Source: DATFMH01 sp035267045
GTDB taxonomy: Bacteria > Bacteroidota > Rhodothermia > Balneolales > DATFMH01
Direction: 5' to 3'
DNA length: 13,863 bases
NCBI GenBank assembly: GCA_035267045.1
Contig: DATFMH010000100.1
Location: 1-13,863 of the forward strand
Position 1 is the first letter of the stretch. Every line of letters begins with the position of its first letter. The position numbers and the translations under genes were made by a program. Of this stretch, positions 1-8,254 are shown piece after piece. The notes under the pieces are model-generated. The model was not told the origin of the DNA and searched no databases. It was given only the letters and a program-made list of their open reading frames with translations.

Positions 1-1251
1 CTCAGTTGGTGATGTCTGATAAACAGCATTTTGCCAGTTCGTTCCTGCTCCAAGTGAACTGGGATTTTGAAATGCCGGTGGGCGTCCTTCATTGGCATTC
101 AATTCATTCACGAGAGTAGCATATTGTGAAGCATTTGTAAGAGAAATTTTATTCTGTATGCTTTGCCATCCGTAATAAGCATTGAAATTTATTTGTGCTT
201 TCTCATTACGTGTACCTTTCTTAGTTGTGATAATAATCACACCATTAGCACCGCGTGATCCGTAAATAGCCGTAGCAGATGCGTCTTTAAGCACCTCAAC
301 CGATTGAACATTTTCCGGGTTGAGATAGGATATATCATCGGTGATCATCCCATCGACAACATATATTGGCGAGGCGTTATTCAGCGTACCCACACCACGA
401 ATACGAACCGTAGCTGAAGCACCCGGTTGACCTGAATTGGGGGTTACCTGTACACCGGCTACCTGACCCTGTAAAGCATTATCAACATTTGTGGTTGGTA
501 TTCTACTAACATCAGAACCCTTCACTGTGGAAATGGAACCGGTCAAATCACTTTTCCTCTGAGTACCGTATCCAACTACAACAACTTGTCCGGAGCTGAT
601 GGTTGTCGGTTGTAAAGCGATATCTATTTCAGTCCGGCCATTGATCGCCACTCTTTGCGTCTTATAACCGATATAAGAAAACGTTAAGGAATCGGCATTA
701 TCGGGTACACTTAATGAATAATGTCCTTTATTATCAGTGGAAGTACCAATCGTCGTACCCGGAACAACAATATTCACACCGGGTAATGCCTCTCCTGATT
801 GTGAATCAGTAACATTACCCTGAATCGTTGTCTGTTGTATTCTGATGGAAGTTGATGCCGGATCATTATTAGACTTTTTCTTCGAAAAAATAGCATAAAA
901 ATGATCATTTAGTCGATTGACCAATAGGTTTTGGCCTTTTAATACGGCTTTAACCGCAGCATCCTGTTTATCGGGAAGCGGTTTCTCATATTGTACTTTT
1001 TTACCGTTCAGAATATCACTTTCATAAAGAAAGATTACATGAAAACGATTATGTATAATGCCTAATGCATCTTTCAACGGCATACTTTTAACATATAAAT
1101 GTGAATGTATGCCTGCCGAAGTATACATGTTTGAATATGTAACAGCTTTTGATGGGGCAGTTGATTTATTCGCTTGAACAGAAGCGAATACATTACTCCA
1201 CCCAACAAAAAGAAACATTAAAATTATAAATGGTATCTTCTTTTTAATCAT
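1..1251 (-). CDS. SusC/RagA family TonB-dependent outer membrane receptor, N-terminal part (cut by window edge)
   Basis: Outer membrane importer of the SusC/RagA class, which takes up glycans or peptides with energy from TonB. 417 codons are present; the beta-barrel lies off the left edge. In order: a signal peptide (residues 1-23, cleavage near VFA-S), an STN/secretin-like signalling domain (about 52-123), a carboxypeptidase-D-like regulatory domain (about 142-214, with GEALPGVNIVVPGT), then the plug (about 224-346), including VVVVGYGTQRKSDLTGS, PIYVVDG and SVEVLKDASATAIYGSRGANG. The STN domain normally contacts the FecR protein, which fits the gene just upstream. The ATG overlaps the end of the fecR-like gene by 8 bp, so translation is probably coupled. 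A SusD partner would be expected further left but is not visible. Substrate cannot be told. Confidence 0.95.
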   Translation of the reverse strand, partial: MIKKKIPFIILMFLFVGWSNVFASVQANKSTAPSKAVTYSNMYTSAGIHSHLYVKSMPLKDALGIIHNRFHVIFLYESDILNGKKVQYEKPLPDKQDAAVKAVLKGQNLLVNRLNDHFYAIFSKKKSNNDPASTSIRIQQTTIQGNVTDSQSGEALPGVNIVVPGTTIGTSTDNKGHYSLSVPDNADSLTFSYIGYKTQRVAINGRTEIDIALQPTTISSGQVVVVGYGTQRKSDLTGSISTVKGSDVSRIPTTNVDNALQGQVAGVQVTPNSGQPGASATVRIRGVGTLNNASPIYVVDGMITDDISYLNPENVQSVEVLKDASATAIYGSRGANGVIIITTKKGTRNEKAQINFNAYYGWQSIQNKISLTNASQYATLVNELNANEGRPPAFQNPSSLGAGTNWQNAVYQTSPTE

Positions 1252-2338
1252 ATATGGCTCCTTTTTGGGATGTTTTCAAATCCATATTTTGTACACGAAT
1301 AGTGTCACTTTTTAAAGTCATGTTTATGTGTAAAACTCTTGAGACTACAGCTAATAAAGACTTGATGTCAGTTTTATCGATAGCACCTGATAGCTTTTTA
1401 TCCAACAGTGCAGGATCGGATGCAACAACCGTTACACCGTACCTGTTAGTTAAAGTTTGTGCAAGGTCTCTTAATGGCGTATGATCGAAATACAAGACAT
1501 TTGTTGTCCATGAGGTATAAACTTTCGGGTTAACATTCCTAACCGATACTTCGGGATGATTTTTCCAAATCACCGCCATTTGTTTGGGTTTTAACCTGAT
1601 CGCGTCTTCTTCATTTTTATGAAGAACAGATACGATGCCTTTTTCTAAGACAACAGATGTTTTGCTATTAAATGTCGATACGTTGAATTGAGTACCAAAA
1701 TCCCGTATGATTCCATCCGGGGTTGATATCTCAAATTCCGGTTTATTTTTTGTGCGATGTTCACCCTTGATATTGAAATAAGCCTCTCCCTGCAAACTGA
1801 TTTTTTTGATATCTTTTGACAACCAATCACTTGCATAAGTCAGACTTGAATTAGGTGCAAGAATGATACTTGAACCATCGCTTAATTTTAACGTTTTCTG
1901 TACCCCGTAATCTGTAGTTAGACTTTGTGTTGTAACGGGTTCTTTATAAGACTGCTGCCGTAATTTATAATTCCCCCAAATATAATAACTTGTTAATAAT
2001 GCTACTGTTATAACGGCTGCCATTCGAATAAAAGCAGGCAAGCCAAATCCTTTATCCTTAACCTCGATCAAGGAATCGATCGAAGATAAATCATTTTTAT
2101 TTATCAACTTCTTTTCCAGCTTTTCCCGGGCTCTTCGAACATTCGGATGATGAGTAGAATGTATCCTCATATTTTTGAGGATTTTCTTTGCATTACTGTG
2201 CAGCTTGAAATGAACAGGACTCCTGTTTATCCATTCATTCCATTCTAATTTTTCAAATTCGCTAGCTTTTCCGTTTACAAAACGATGATATGACTCATCA
2301 GCCAGTAAATCCTCTACATGTTTGGGTTGTCTTTTCAA
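1244..2338 (-). CDS. FecR family anti-sigma factor
   Basis: Inner-membrane anti-sigma factor that relays occupancy of the SusC/RagA receptor to the ECF sigma factor. The 364-residue protein has a cytoplasmic N-terminal part (1-100), one membrane segment (about 101-121, FIRMAAVITVALLTSYYIWG), a periplasmic FecR domain (about 141-240, with LKLSDGSSIILAPNSSL and IIRDFGTQFNVS), and a C-terminal DUF4974-like domain (about 280-355, with VLYFDHTPLRDLAQTL) that contacts the receptor STN domain in this family. The start is TTG at 2338: an in-frame TAA lies seven codons upstream, no ATG lies between, and the first internal ATG is at codon 57, inside the conserved N-terminal part. The gene is separated from the sigma gene by 144 bp holding a small hairpin, and overlaps the receptor gene by 8 bp. 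Confidence 0.93.
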   Translation of the reverse strand: MKRQPKHVEDLLADESYHRFVNGKASEFEKLEWNEWINRSPVHFKLHSNAKKILKNMRIHSTHHPNVRRAREKLEKKLINKNDLSSIDSLIEVKDKGFGLPAFIRMAAVITVALLTSYYIWGNYKLRQQSYKEPVTTQSLTTDYGVQKTLKLSDGSSIILAPNSSLTYASDWLSKDIKKISLQGEAYFNIKGEHRTKNKPEFEISTPDGIIRDFGTQFNVSTFNSKTSVVLEKGIVSVLHKNEEDAIRLKPKQMAVIWKNHPEVSVRNVNPKVYTSWTTNVLYFDHTPLRDLAQTLTNRYGVTVVASDPALLDKKLSGAIDKTDIKSLLAVVSRVLHINMTLKSDTIRVQNMDLKTSQKGAIYD

Positions 2339-2453
2339 ACTGTTGAAACTATTCCGTTATGGTTGCTTTATGTATATAGAGACATGCCAATCGGATTTAT
2401 AATCATGCAGATTGAAAAAAATTAAATTATCAGGATATGATGTGATAAATACT

Positions 2454-2477
2454 TTATACCAGAGAAGTAGGGTATAA
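2454..2477 (-). terminator. Weak hairpin between sigma factor and fecR-like gene
   Basis: A perfect 7-bp inverted repeat (TTATACC at 2454-2460, GGTATAA at 2471-2477, 10-nt loop) lies just after the sigma gene stop in the minus direction. It has only two or three G/C pairs and no clean U-tract, so it is more likely an attenuator or an operator-like site than a full terminator. It suggests the sigma gene and the downstream pair may be expressed at different levels. Confidence 0.3.
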
Positions 2478-2482
2478 TAAAA

Positions 2483-3094
2483 TTATCGATAGATGTAAGT
2501 AATAAAAATAACAAGATAGGATAATAGACGTGGTATTTTACCATCGCTTAAGATATTGCGAACGGTTATTAAAGCTTTAGACACATAATTCCGAACGGTT
2601 TGTATGTGCAGATTCATAATTTGAGATATTTCTTCATAATCCATCCCGTTATAAAAATGCAAGTATAAAACTTCTTTCCGGCGAGCCGGCAATTTATTCA
2701 GAGCGTCCACTAATATTTCATGACGTTCATTATTACCATCGTCATCAAAATGAAATTCTTCCGGAATAAAATTGATATCCGGTTCAACAACAGGCAACTT
2801 ATTGATCATCTTACGTTCTTTATTTATAAGACGTATTAGACGCCGGCGAAAGGATAGTAACACATAGGATTCGACCGAAGATACATCAGCTAATTTATTA
2901 TGACTTTGCCATATTGAAATAAAGACATCTTGTATGGCATCCTCGACAAGTAACTCCGTATTCGAAAATTTACGTCCATAGTTATACAAACGGACATATT
3001 GATCCTCAAATAACTCGGCTAATGCATACTTGTCTCCCTTCTGTATATCATACCATAACTTCGTTATGTAAGATTTGTTTTCAGAAGGGATCAT
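2483..3094 (-). CDS. ECF RNA polymerase sigma factor (sigma-70 family, FecI-like)
   Basis: Extracytoplasmic-function sigma factor that directs RNA polymerase to its own regulon, probably including the SusC/RagA gene downstream. The 203-residue protein has region 2 at about 26-95 (AELFEDQYVRLYNYGRKF, then EDAIQDVFISIWQ) and region 4 at about 130-180 (LPARRKEVLYLHFYNGMDYEEI followed by the helix-turn-helix HIQTVRNYVSKAL). This is the usual length for Bacteroidota ECF factors. The last 14 residues (LLSYLVIFITYIYR) form a hydrophobic tail beyond region 4, long enough to touch a membrane or an anti-sigma factor; its role is unknown. The ATG at 3094 has no Shine-Dalgarno sequence. It is controlled by the FecR protein encoded next. 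Confidence 0.95.
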   Translation of the reverse strand: MIPSENKSYITKLWYDIQKGDKYALAELFEDQYVRLYNYGRKFSNTELLVEDAIQDVFISIWQSHNKLADVSSVESYVLLSFRRRLIRLINKERKMINKLPVVEPDINFIPEEFHFDDDGNNERHEILVDALNKLPARRKEVLYLHFYNGMDYEEISQIMNLHIQTVRNYVSKALITVRNILSDGKIPRLLSYLVIFITYIYR

Positions 3095-3213
3095 AATATT
3101 TGAAGTGTATTAATCAATCACTATAAACTTAATTTATATAAACTACGAGTTATTACGTGATTATTGTAAATAATATCACATTTTTTATTCATACATCTTA
3201 TATCATCGCAACA

Positions 3214-3342
3214 ATGAAACTGCTTATAGACAGCAATCAGAAATATAATTTCCTGATCAACGAAAACAGCCCTTATACACAATGGGAACTACTTTATAAT
3301 ATAGAAGAACTATTTGACAATTATAAAAAACATATCAAATAG
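3214..3342 (+). CDS. Hypothetical small protein (42 aa)
   Basis: A short reading frame, divergent from the sigma gene. From the ATG at 3214 it encodes 42 residues beginning MKLLIDSNQKYNFLINENSP and ending YKKHIK; an in-frame GTG at 3157 would add 19 mostly hydrophobic residues. The composition is protein-like, with an amphipathic, charged C-terminal half (WELLYNIEELFDNYKKHIK), and it is followed by a terminator about 100 bp downstream. There is no clear Shine-Dalgarno sequence or promoter, and I recognise no family. It could be a genuine small gene, the 3' remnant of a larger one, or chance. Confidence 0.3.
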   Translation: MKLLIDSNQKYNFLINENSPYTQWELLYNIEELFDNYKKHIK

Positions 3343-3437
3343 TTCAATTGTTCCGGTATCAATCAATATAATTGGGGGATATCAATAGGTACAAATAACT
3401 ATAATATCAAGGATCTCTTATATAAACATAAGCTTTC

Positions 3438-3476
3438 AAAAAGAGGCCGTTATGTTGGGAAAAACAGCTTCTTTTT
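3438..3476. terminator. Bidirectional intrinsic terminator
   Basis: A 10-bp stem (AAAAAGAGGC at 3438-3447 with GCTTCTTTTT at 3467-3476, one G-U pair) closes a 19-nt loop. Either strand reads A-tract, stem, T-tract. It sits 8 bp past the stop of the minus-strand E1 gene and downstream of the small plus-strand frame, so it can end transcription from both sides. It marks the 3' end of the aminotransferase/E1 operon. Confidence 0.75.
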
Positions 3477-3484
3477 GTAAGATT

Positions 3485-5581
3485 TTAAAAGTTTACAAGT
3501 TCCTTCATTTTAGTACTAATCGTATCTGCGCCTGGCATCACAGCGTCCATCAAACCAATATTATACGGAACCGGGATATCCGGCATCGTAACTCGTTCAA
3601 TGGGAGCGTCGAGTAAACTAAAAGCTTCTTTTGCTAATACAGCGCTAATCTCGGCTCCAAATCCGGCTGTCTGAGTATCTTCATGAACAATGAGACATCT
3701 ATTCGTCTTTTTCAAGGATTGTATTATGGCATTTTTATCCCAGGGCATCAATGTTCGCAGGTCAATTATATCAGCTGAAATACCTGTTTCTTTCGCTGCT
3801 TTTTCACACCTTTCAGTCATTGCGCCCCAGGTAACAATAGTTAGGTCATCACCCTCTTGCAATATCTTTGCTTTACCAAATGGAACGACATACTGATCAC
3901 CCGGGTACGGGCGCCGTGCATATTTGGCATCTAATAAATTTCGATGTTCAAAGAACATTGTTGGATTATTACTTCGCATAGCCGTTCGTAATAACCCAAC
4001 GGCATCTTCAACATTTGAAGGGAAGGCAACTTGCCAGCCGACGGAATGCAGAAATTCGACCTCGTTACACAGACTGTGCCAGGGATCCCCGACTTTTGCA
4101 AAGCCACCGGGCATTCGAACAACGATAGGAGCGGCAAATCGGTTAGCTGTACGCCACCTGATTGTTCCGCAATTATGTAACTGCTCCGTAGCAGGATCAG
4201 CATATTTACGGAATTGAATTTCCGCTACGGGCATTAGTCCGGCGTATGCCAAACCAACAGAACGGCCAATGATTCCTTCTTCCGATAAACTTGTATCAAA
4301 GACCCTGTTTATACCAAACTCTTTTTGAAGATCCATTGTAGCAGCGTGAACACCACCTTTTGCCCCGACATCTTCTCCAAAAACTAATAATTTGGGATTT
4401 GTTTTGAGTTCATATTCTAATGTTCTCCTTATTCCTTCTACAATATTTATACGGTGTTTCTCCGGTTCAGGTGTTTCACTGCTTTCAGGGAAAGTATGCC
4501 CTTCAGTTGCAAGTCCACCGACCATCTGGATATCCGGGGAACCGTCCTTATTAAATTCGGAAAATTCATATTTTTCAGTTTCATCAGGATCAGGTTCAGG
4601 ACGGTTTAAAGCCGATTCGGATGCGTTTGCAACTTCTTCACGTGTTTCTTTTTCCAGTTCCTGCCACTCTTTTTTTGATAAGTACTTTGGTACCAGGAGC
4701 TTATTCAGTTTTTTCAGAGGGTCTTTAGCCTGCTCTTCTTTAAGTAATTCCGGTGTTTTGTACGATTGGTTGTCCTGATATGAATGACCATTCAGGCGAG
4801 GCACTGTCAAACGTATTAAGGCGGGTCCATTACGTTCCCGAACATAATCAACCGATTGTTTCAATAATTCCTGAGCTTCTTCGGGATCTGTGCCATCCCC
4901 GTCAAATATCCTGATATTCTTAAATGAATAAAGGTTATTGGCAATATTCCCACCGGGTGTCTGATAATCACTTGTTACAGATATTCCATAACTGTTATCT
5001 TCAATATAAAACAGAACAGGTAAATTCTGTGTGGTTGCAATCGTTAAAGCCGACCAGAAACCATTAGTTGCCACGGAACCATCACCTCCTAAAACTACCG
5101 ATATGGCACCGTCATAATCCGTTTCACCCAATTCTTTTCTTCGATATTCAATAGCTTGTGCCCAACCGATGGAAGGTGTATACTGTGATCCGACATCACC
5201 GGCCATAGGTAATACTTTAGCACTTTCTTTTGCCGGCAGATTACAGACAACACCAATATCCCGGCCATTACTGTAACCGCCTGATTTACCCATCGGCGCT
5301 GCCAGCGCATCTTCATTCGTCAATCCCAAAGATAATAATAAAGGCCTTGAACGATAGTAAGCACTTGCGGCATCATACTTATGGGTTAATAAAGATCCCA
5401 ATAAGATCTGGCCTAATTCATGCCCCCTCGCCGAAAACTGATATAATACTTTCTTTTCCGGAACCAGTTTGTTTTCCTCCAAATCATCCATGGCCCGGGA
5501 GGTCATCATTAGCCTTGCAATTTTTTTCCAGTCAATGCCTTCAAGAACAACAGCATTTTCATCTTTGTTCGAAGCTTTCAT
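3485..5581 (-). CDS. Thiamine-diphosphate 2-oxoacid dehydrogenase E1, alpha-beta fusion (branched-chain type)
   Basis: E1 component that decarboxylates a 2-oxoacid and passes the acyl group to the lipoyl arm of E2. Both subunits are fused in 698 residues. The alpha half (about 1-270) carries the thiamine-diphosphate motif GDGS at 166-169 ending in EDNSYGIS (194-201) and the RLNGHS loop (262-267). A charged linker rich in E, D and P (about 310-376) follows. The beta half (about 378-698) carries RINIVEGIRRTL, GEDVGAKGG (402-410), EEGIIGRSVGLAYAGLMPVAEIQF, and the C-terminal transketolase-like domain with VHEDTQTAGFGAEI. Such fusions are known in Bacteroidota and relatives and usually act on branched-chain or similar 2-oxoacids; pyruvate cannot be excluded. 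It is the last gene of an operon, 26 bp after a HisC-family aminotransferase. No E2 or E3 gene is in the window. Confidence 0.93.
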   Translation of the reverse strand: MKASNKDENAVVLEGIDWKKIARLMMTSRAMDDLEENKLVPEKKVLYQFSARGHELGQILLGSLLTHKYDAASAYYRSRPLLLSLGLTNEDALAAPMGKSGGYSNGRDIGVVCNLPAKESAKVLPMAGDVGSQYTPSIGWAQAIEYRRKELGETDYDGAISVVLGGDGSVATNGFWSALTIATTQNLPVLFYIEDNSYGISVTSDYQTPGGNIANNLYSFKNIRIFDGDGTDPEEAQELLKQSVDYVRERNGPALIRLTVPRLNGHSYQDNQSYKTPELLKEEQAKDPLKKLNKLLVPKYLSKKEWQELEKETREEVANASESALNRPEPDPDETEKYEFSEFNKDGSPDIQMVGGLATEGHTFPESSETPEPEKHRINIVEGIRRTLEYELKTNPKLLVFGEDVGAKGGVHAATMDLQKEFGINRVFDTSLSEEGIIGRSVGLAYAGLMPVAEIQFRKYADPATEQLHNCGTIRWRTANRFAAPIVVRMPGGFAKVGDPWHSLCNEVEFLHSVGWQVAFPSNVEDAVGLLRTAMRSNNPTMFFEHRNLLDAKYARRPYPGDQYVVPFGKAKILQEGDDLTIVTWGAMTERCEKAAKETGISADIIDLRTLMPWDKNAIIQSLKKTNRCLIVHEDTQTAGFGAEISAVLAKEAFSLLDAPIERVTMPDIPVPYNIGLMDAVMPGADTISTKMKELVNF

Positions 5582-5607
5582 AAAAATATTCCATTAATTT
5601 TTTCTGA

Positions 5608-6699
5608 TTATAAGATTTTTTTCAGGGCGTTTACAAACATCTCATTTTCATCTGGTTGCCCCACGGTTATTCTCATGCAATGAGGTAATCCAAAACCTTT
5701 TAATGGTCTTACTAATATACCCTTTTCCATTAACTTCTGATGTACGTAATTGACACGCTCCTCGGATGCAAAGTCGATCATCACAAAATTGGCGTATGAT
5801 TGAATATAATACAGATTCAATACTTCAAAGGCCTCATAAAAATAATTCAAACCTTTTTTATTGTTATCTATAACCTTGTCCAAATACTCATCATCCTGTA
5901 TAGCACCAATACCGCCGGCCTGTGCGAGTATCGATGGTTCAAAAGTCAGCTTCACTTTCATCAATTGAGTTACCAGTTCTTCATTCGCTAACCCATAACC
6001 AATCCGAACCCCCGCCAGGCCATAAGCTTTGGAAAATGTTCGCAATACAATGACATTATTTTTACCGGAAGCGAGGGTGTCAGGATAGGTTTCTGACAAT
6101 ACACGTGCAAATTCGTAATATGCTTCATCAACAATGACAAGTATATCGTCGGGTACCTTCGCTAAAAAATTCATTAGTTCCCTATGATTAAATAGGGTAC
6201 CGGTCGGGTTATTCGGATTAGCCAAATAAATAGCTTTGGTTTTATCCGTGATATTATTAACAAGCGTATCCAGATCGAAAGAATAATCTTCTTTCAATTT
6301 TATCTTTTTGCAGGGTATATTATTGGCCTTTGCCCAGATATAAACAGCTACAAATGTACCTTCTGAAGTCAATAACTCATCACCATATTCAAAAAAAGTT
6401 TTAAATATGTAGGATAGAACCCCTTCAGAACCATTTCCAACAATAACCTGTTTTCCCGATACATTAAATTTGGAAGCAATCTTTTCACGCAAATAAGTGC
6501 AGGAAGCATCAGGATACCAGTTCATTGATTCTATTGCTTCCGTAATCGTTTTCACTGCTTTGGGCGACGGGCCAAATGTATTTTCATTCGAAGATAACCG
6601 GACTACTCTCGACAGCCCAAACTCTTTTGTGATATCCTCTACAGATTTGCCCGGTTTGTAACTGGCAAGGTGTAGAATGTTATCAGGGACCTCTATCAT
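5608..6699 (-). CDS. Histidinol-phosphate aminotransferase family protein (HisC family), copy 2
   Basis: PLP-dependent class I/II aminotransferase of 363 residues. Visible motifs are the substrate/PLP loop SNEN (37-40), GNGSEGV (88-94), NPNNPTG (161-167), DEAYYEF (191-197) with the PLP-pyridine Asp191, and the Schiff-base lysine in TFSKAYGLAG (Lys224) followed by VRIGYG; the C-terminal MRITVGQ holds the carboxylate-binding arginine. The length is normal for HisC. The ATG at 6699 lies 33 bp after a paralogue in the same direction. No other histidine-synthesis gene is nearby and the next gene is a 2-oxoacid dehydrogenase E1, so transamination of an aromatic or branched-chain amino acid is as likely as a role in histidine synthesis. 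Substrate is inference. Confidence 0.9.
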   Translation of the reverse strand: MIEVPDNILHLASYKPGKSVEDITKEFGLSRVVRLSSNENTFGPSPKAVKTITEAIESMNWYPDASCTYLREKIASKFNVSGKQVIVGNGSEGVLSYIFKTFFEYGDELLTSEGTFVAVYIWAKANNIPCKKIKLKEDYSFDLDTLVNNITDKTKAIYLANPNNPTGTLFNHRELMNFLAKVPDDILVIVDEAYYEFARVLSETYPDTLASGKNNVIVLRTFSKAYGLAGVRIGYGLANEELVTQLMKVKLTFEPSILAQAGGIGAIQDDEYLDKVIDNNKKGLNYFYEAFEVLNLYYIQSYANFVMIDFASEERVNYVHQKLMEKGILVRPLKGFGLPHCMRITVGQPDENEMFVNALKKIL

Positions 6700-6732
6700 T
6701 GATTTATAGCTTAAAATTATTTAAAAACCATC

Positions 6733-7845
6733 CTACACATCGTAAATTTCTTCATAACTTCTTTCGAGGTGCTCGATTTCTTCATCCACCCCAATAGTTA
6801 TTCTCACTCCCCGGGGCATTCCAAAACCACCAAGTCGTCTGAGGATAACCCCTTTCTTAAGCATTTCATTTGTGAAGAATATGGCCTCTTCTTCAGTGGG
6901 AAATATTATCATAACGGAATTGGAAAAAGTCGGTATGTAATGAATATTATTTTTCTCAAAAAAAGTGTAGAGCCTCTGTTTACCTATCGAAACCATTTTT
7001 CTGGTTTTATCGAGAAATTCTGTATCTGCCAAAGCTGCTAAAGCCGCCGCCTGAGCCAAAGTAGTCGGTTCGAAAGTAAGTTTTACCTTATGAAGTGTTG
7101 CTATTAATTCCTCGTGTCCAATTCCATACCCAATTCTAAAACCTGCCAGACCGTATGCTTTTGAGAATGTCCTCAGTGTCAGTACATTATCATACTTATA
7201 GCTCAAGGAGTCAGGGTAATCCTGAATATCTTTAGCAAATTCAAAATATGCCTCATCCATCACAACCAAAACATGGTCCGGTACTTTTTGGATAAAAGAC
7301 TCGAATTCAGTTTTTGTAATATAAGTACCGGTAGGATTATTAGGATTGGCTATATAAATCATTTTTGTATGATCATTAACAGCCTCGGCCAAGGCTGTTA
7401 AGTCATATCTGTAATCATCCGTCAAAGGCAGTTGATGCAAGGTCACGCCTCGAATTGCCGATTGGATACGAAACCCAAGAAAAGTAACATCAGCTGTAAT
7501 AGCCTCTTCACCATCATTGAAAAAAGCCTTAGTGATCATTGAGATGACACTCTCCGAGCCGGCCCCGACAACAATATTTTCGGGTTTTACGTCATATTTT
7601 CGGGCAAGTTCTTTTTTTAATTTCCTGGATATGGGATCGGGATAATCCTGAATATTTGAGAGAGCTTTATTAACAGCATCCTTTACTTTCGGACTACATC
7701 CCAACCGGTTCTCATTAGATGCAAGTTTTGAAATACGGGGAGGATGATACGTCTCTTGAACTTCCGCAATAGTTTTTCCTGCCACATAGGGCCTTAAATC
7801 TCTAATATTACCGGGAACTAATTTTTTATCTCTCTCTACTAACAT
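6733..7845 (-). CDS. Histidinol-phosphate aminotransferase family protein (HisC family), copy 1
   Basis: PLP-dependent aminotransferase, 370 residues from the ATG at 7845. A longer reading from TTG at 7911 would add 22 residues (FRFRVHFLKNN and similar) that are not typical of the family, so I prefer the ATG. Motifs are SNENRLG (43-49), GAGSES (94-99), NPNNPTG (167-173), DEAYFEF (197-203), TFSKAYGLAGFRIGYG with Lys229, and RGVRITIG near the end. It is clearly paralogous to the next gene downstream, with shared stretches such as RTFSKAYGLAG and KVKLTFEP, but diverged across most of its length, so the tandem duplication is old. It is the first gene of the operon with that paralogue and the E1 fusion. 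Two different substrates or heteromer formation are possible. Confidence 0.9.
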   Translation of the reverse strand: MLVERDKKLVPGNIRDLRPYVAGKTIAEVQETYHPPRISKLASNENRLGCSPKVKDAVNKALSNIQDYPDPISRKLKKELARKYDVKPENIVVGAGSESVISMITKAFFNDGEEAITADVTFLGFRIQSAIRGVTLHQLPLTDDYRYDLTALAEAVNDHTKMIYIANPNNPTGTYITKTEFESFIQKVPDHVLVVMDEAYFEFAKDIQDYPDSLSYKYDNVLTLRTFSKAYGLAGFRIGYGIGHEELIATLHKVKLTFEPTTLAQAAALAALADTEFLDKTRKMVSIGKQRLYTFFEKNNIHYIPTFSNSVMIIFPTEEEAIFFTNEMLKKGVILRRLGGFGMPRGVRITIGVDEEIEHLERSYEEIYDV

Positions 7846-7954
7846 TTTTTCACAATTATTTTTTAAAAAGTGTACTCTAAATCTAAAAAAATGAATCCTA
7901 TATTGAAACAAAATTCCATCTGGAATATAGTAAAAAAGAACCGATAATTGTTTA

Positions 7955-7968
7955 AAAAAGCGCTTTTT
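7955..7968. repeat. 14-bp perfect palindrome
   Basis: AAAAAGCGCTTTTT is its own reverse complement. It lies about 110 bp upstream of the aminotransferase operon start codon, in the divergent intergenic region. The A-tract / GCGC / T-tract form fits an operator for a dimeric regulator, but in AT-rich DNA it could be chance. With no loop it is a poor terminator. Confidence 0.3.
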
Positions 7969-8191
7969 AATTTCGATAAATACTTAATTAAACAGGTTAA
8001 TCTCAACGTTTATTCTTTTTTTTCTATGTTTGTTAATCTTAACTAAATATCTTTTTAAAAATTATAATCACTGTTATTTTGTCCCCGATATAATTTATTT
8101 TTAAAACAAGGGGTAAATAATTTGTGTGACTTTAATATTATTGACGGTCTATTCCAAATATTAACATAACCATACTGATATCCATGTAATC

Positions 8192-8223
8192 TTAGCACCT
8201 GAAATAATTTATGGATATATTTG
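8192..8223 (+). promoter_or_regulatory. Predicted Bacteroidota-type promoter of the exported glycine-rich protein gene
   Basis: The -7 element TATATTTG (8216-8223) matches the consensus TAnnTTTG exactly. A -33 element TTAG (8192-8195) has one mismatch to TTTG, at a spacing of 20 bp, within the known range. This puts the transcript start roughly 25 bp before the ATG at 8255. It is the only exact TAnnTTTG upstream of a gene start that I found in the window. Confidence 0.5.
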
Positions 8224-8254
8224 GCAATCAACACAAATTAAATATTTGCTATAC

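Larger units (their letters stand above)
7846..8254. other. Divergent intergenic region, AT-rich
   Basis: This is 409 bp with no credible gene. It separates the minus-strand aminotransferase operon from the plus-strand exported protein, so it should hold both promoters. I can place only the rightward promoter (8192-8223). It also contains a 14-bp perfect palindrome (AAAAAGCGCTTTTT, 7955-7968) that could be an operator. The rest is A/T runs with no recognised RNA structure. Confidence 0.6.

Noticed and set aside
1254..1484. Plus-strand frame opposite the fecR-like gene, and similar frames opposite other genes
   Set aside because: They are shadows of strong genes in the opposite frame, with no family features of their own.
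4392..4778. 128-codon plus-strand open frame inside the E1 fusion
   Set aside because: It is antisense to a well-supported gene, and its Ser/Phe-rich composition is what the reverse of the charged E/K-rich linker would give.
7846..7911. Longer N-terminus of the first aminotransferase from TTG at 7911
   Set aside because: The added residues do not look like the family N-terminus, and the ATG at 7845 gives the expected length.
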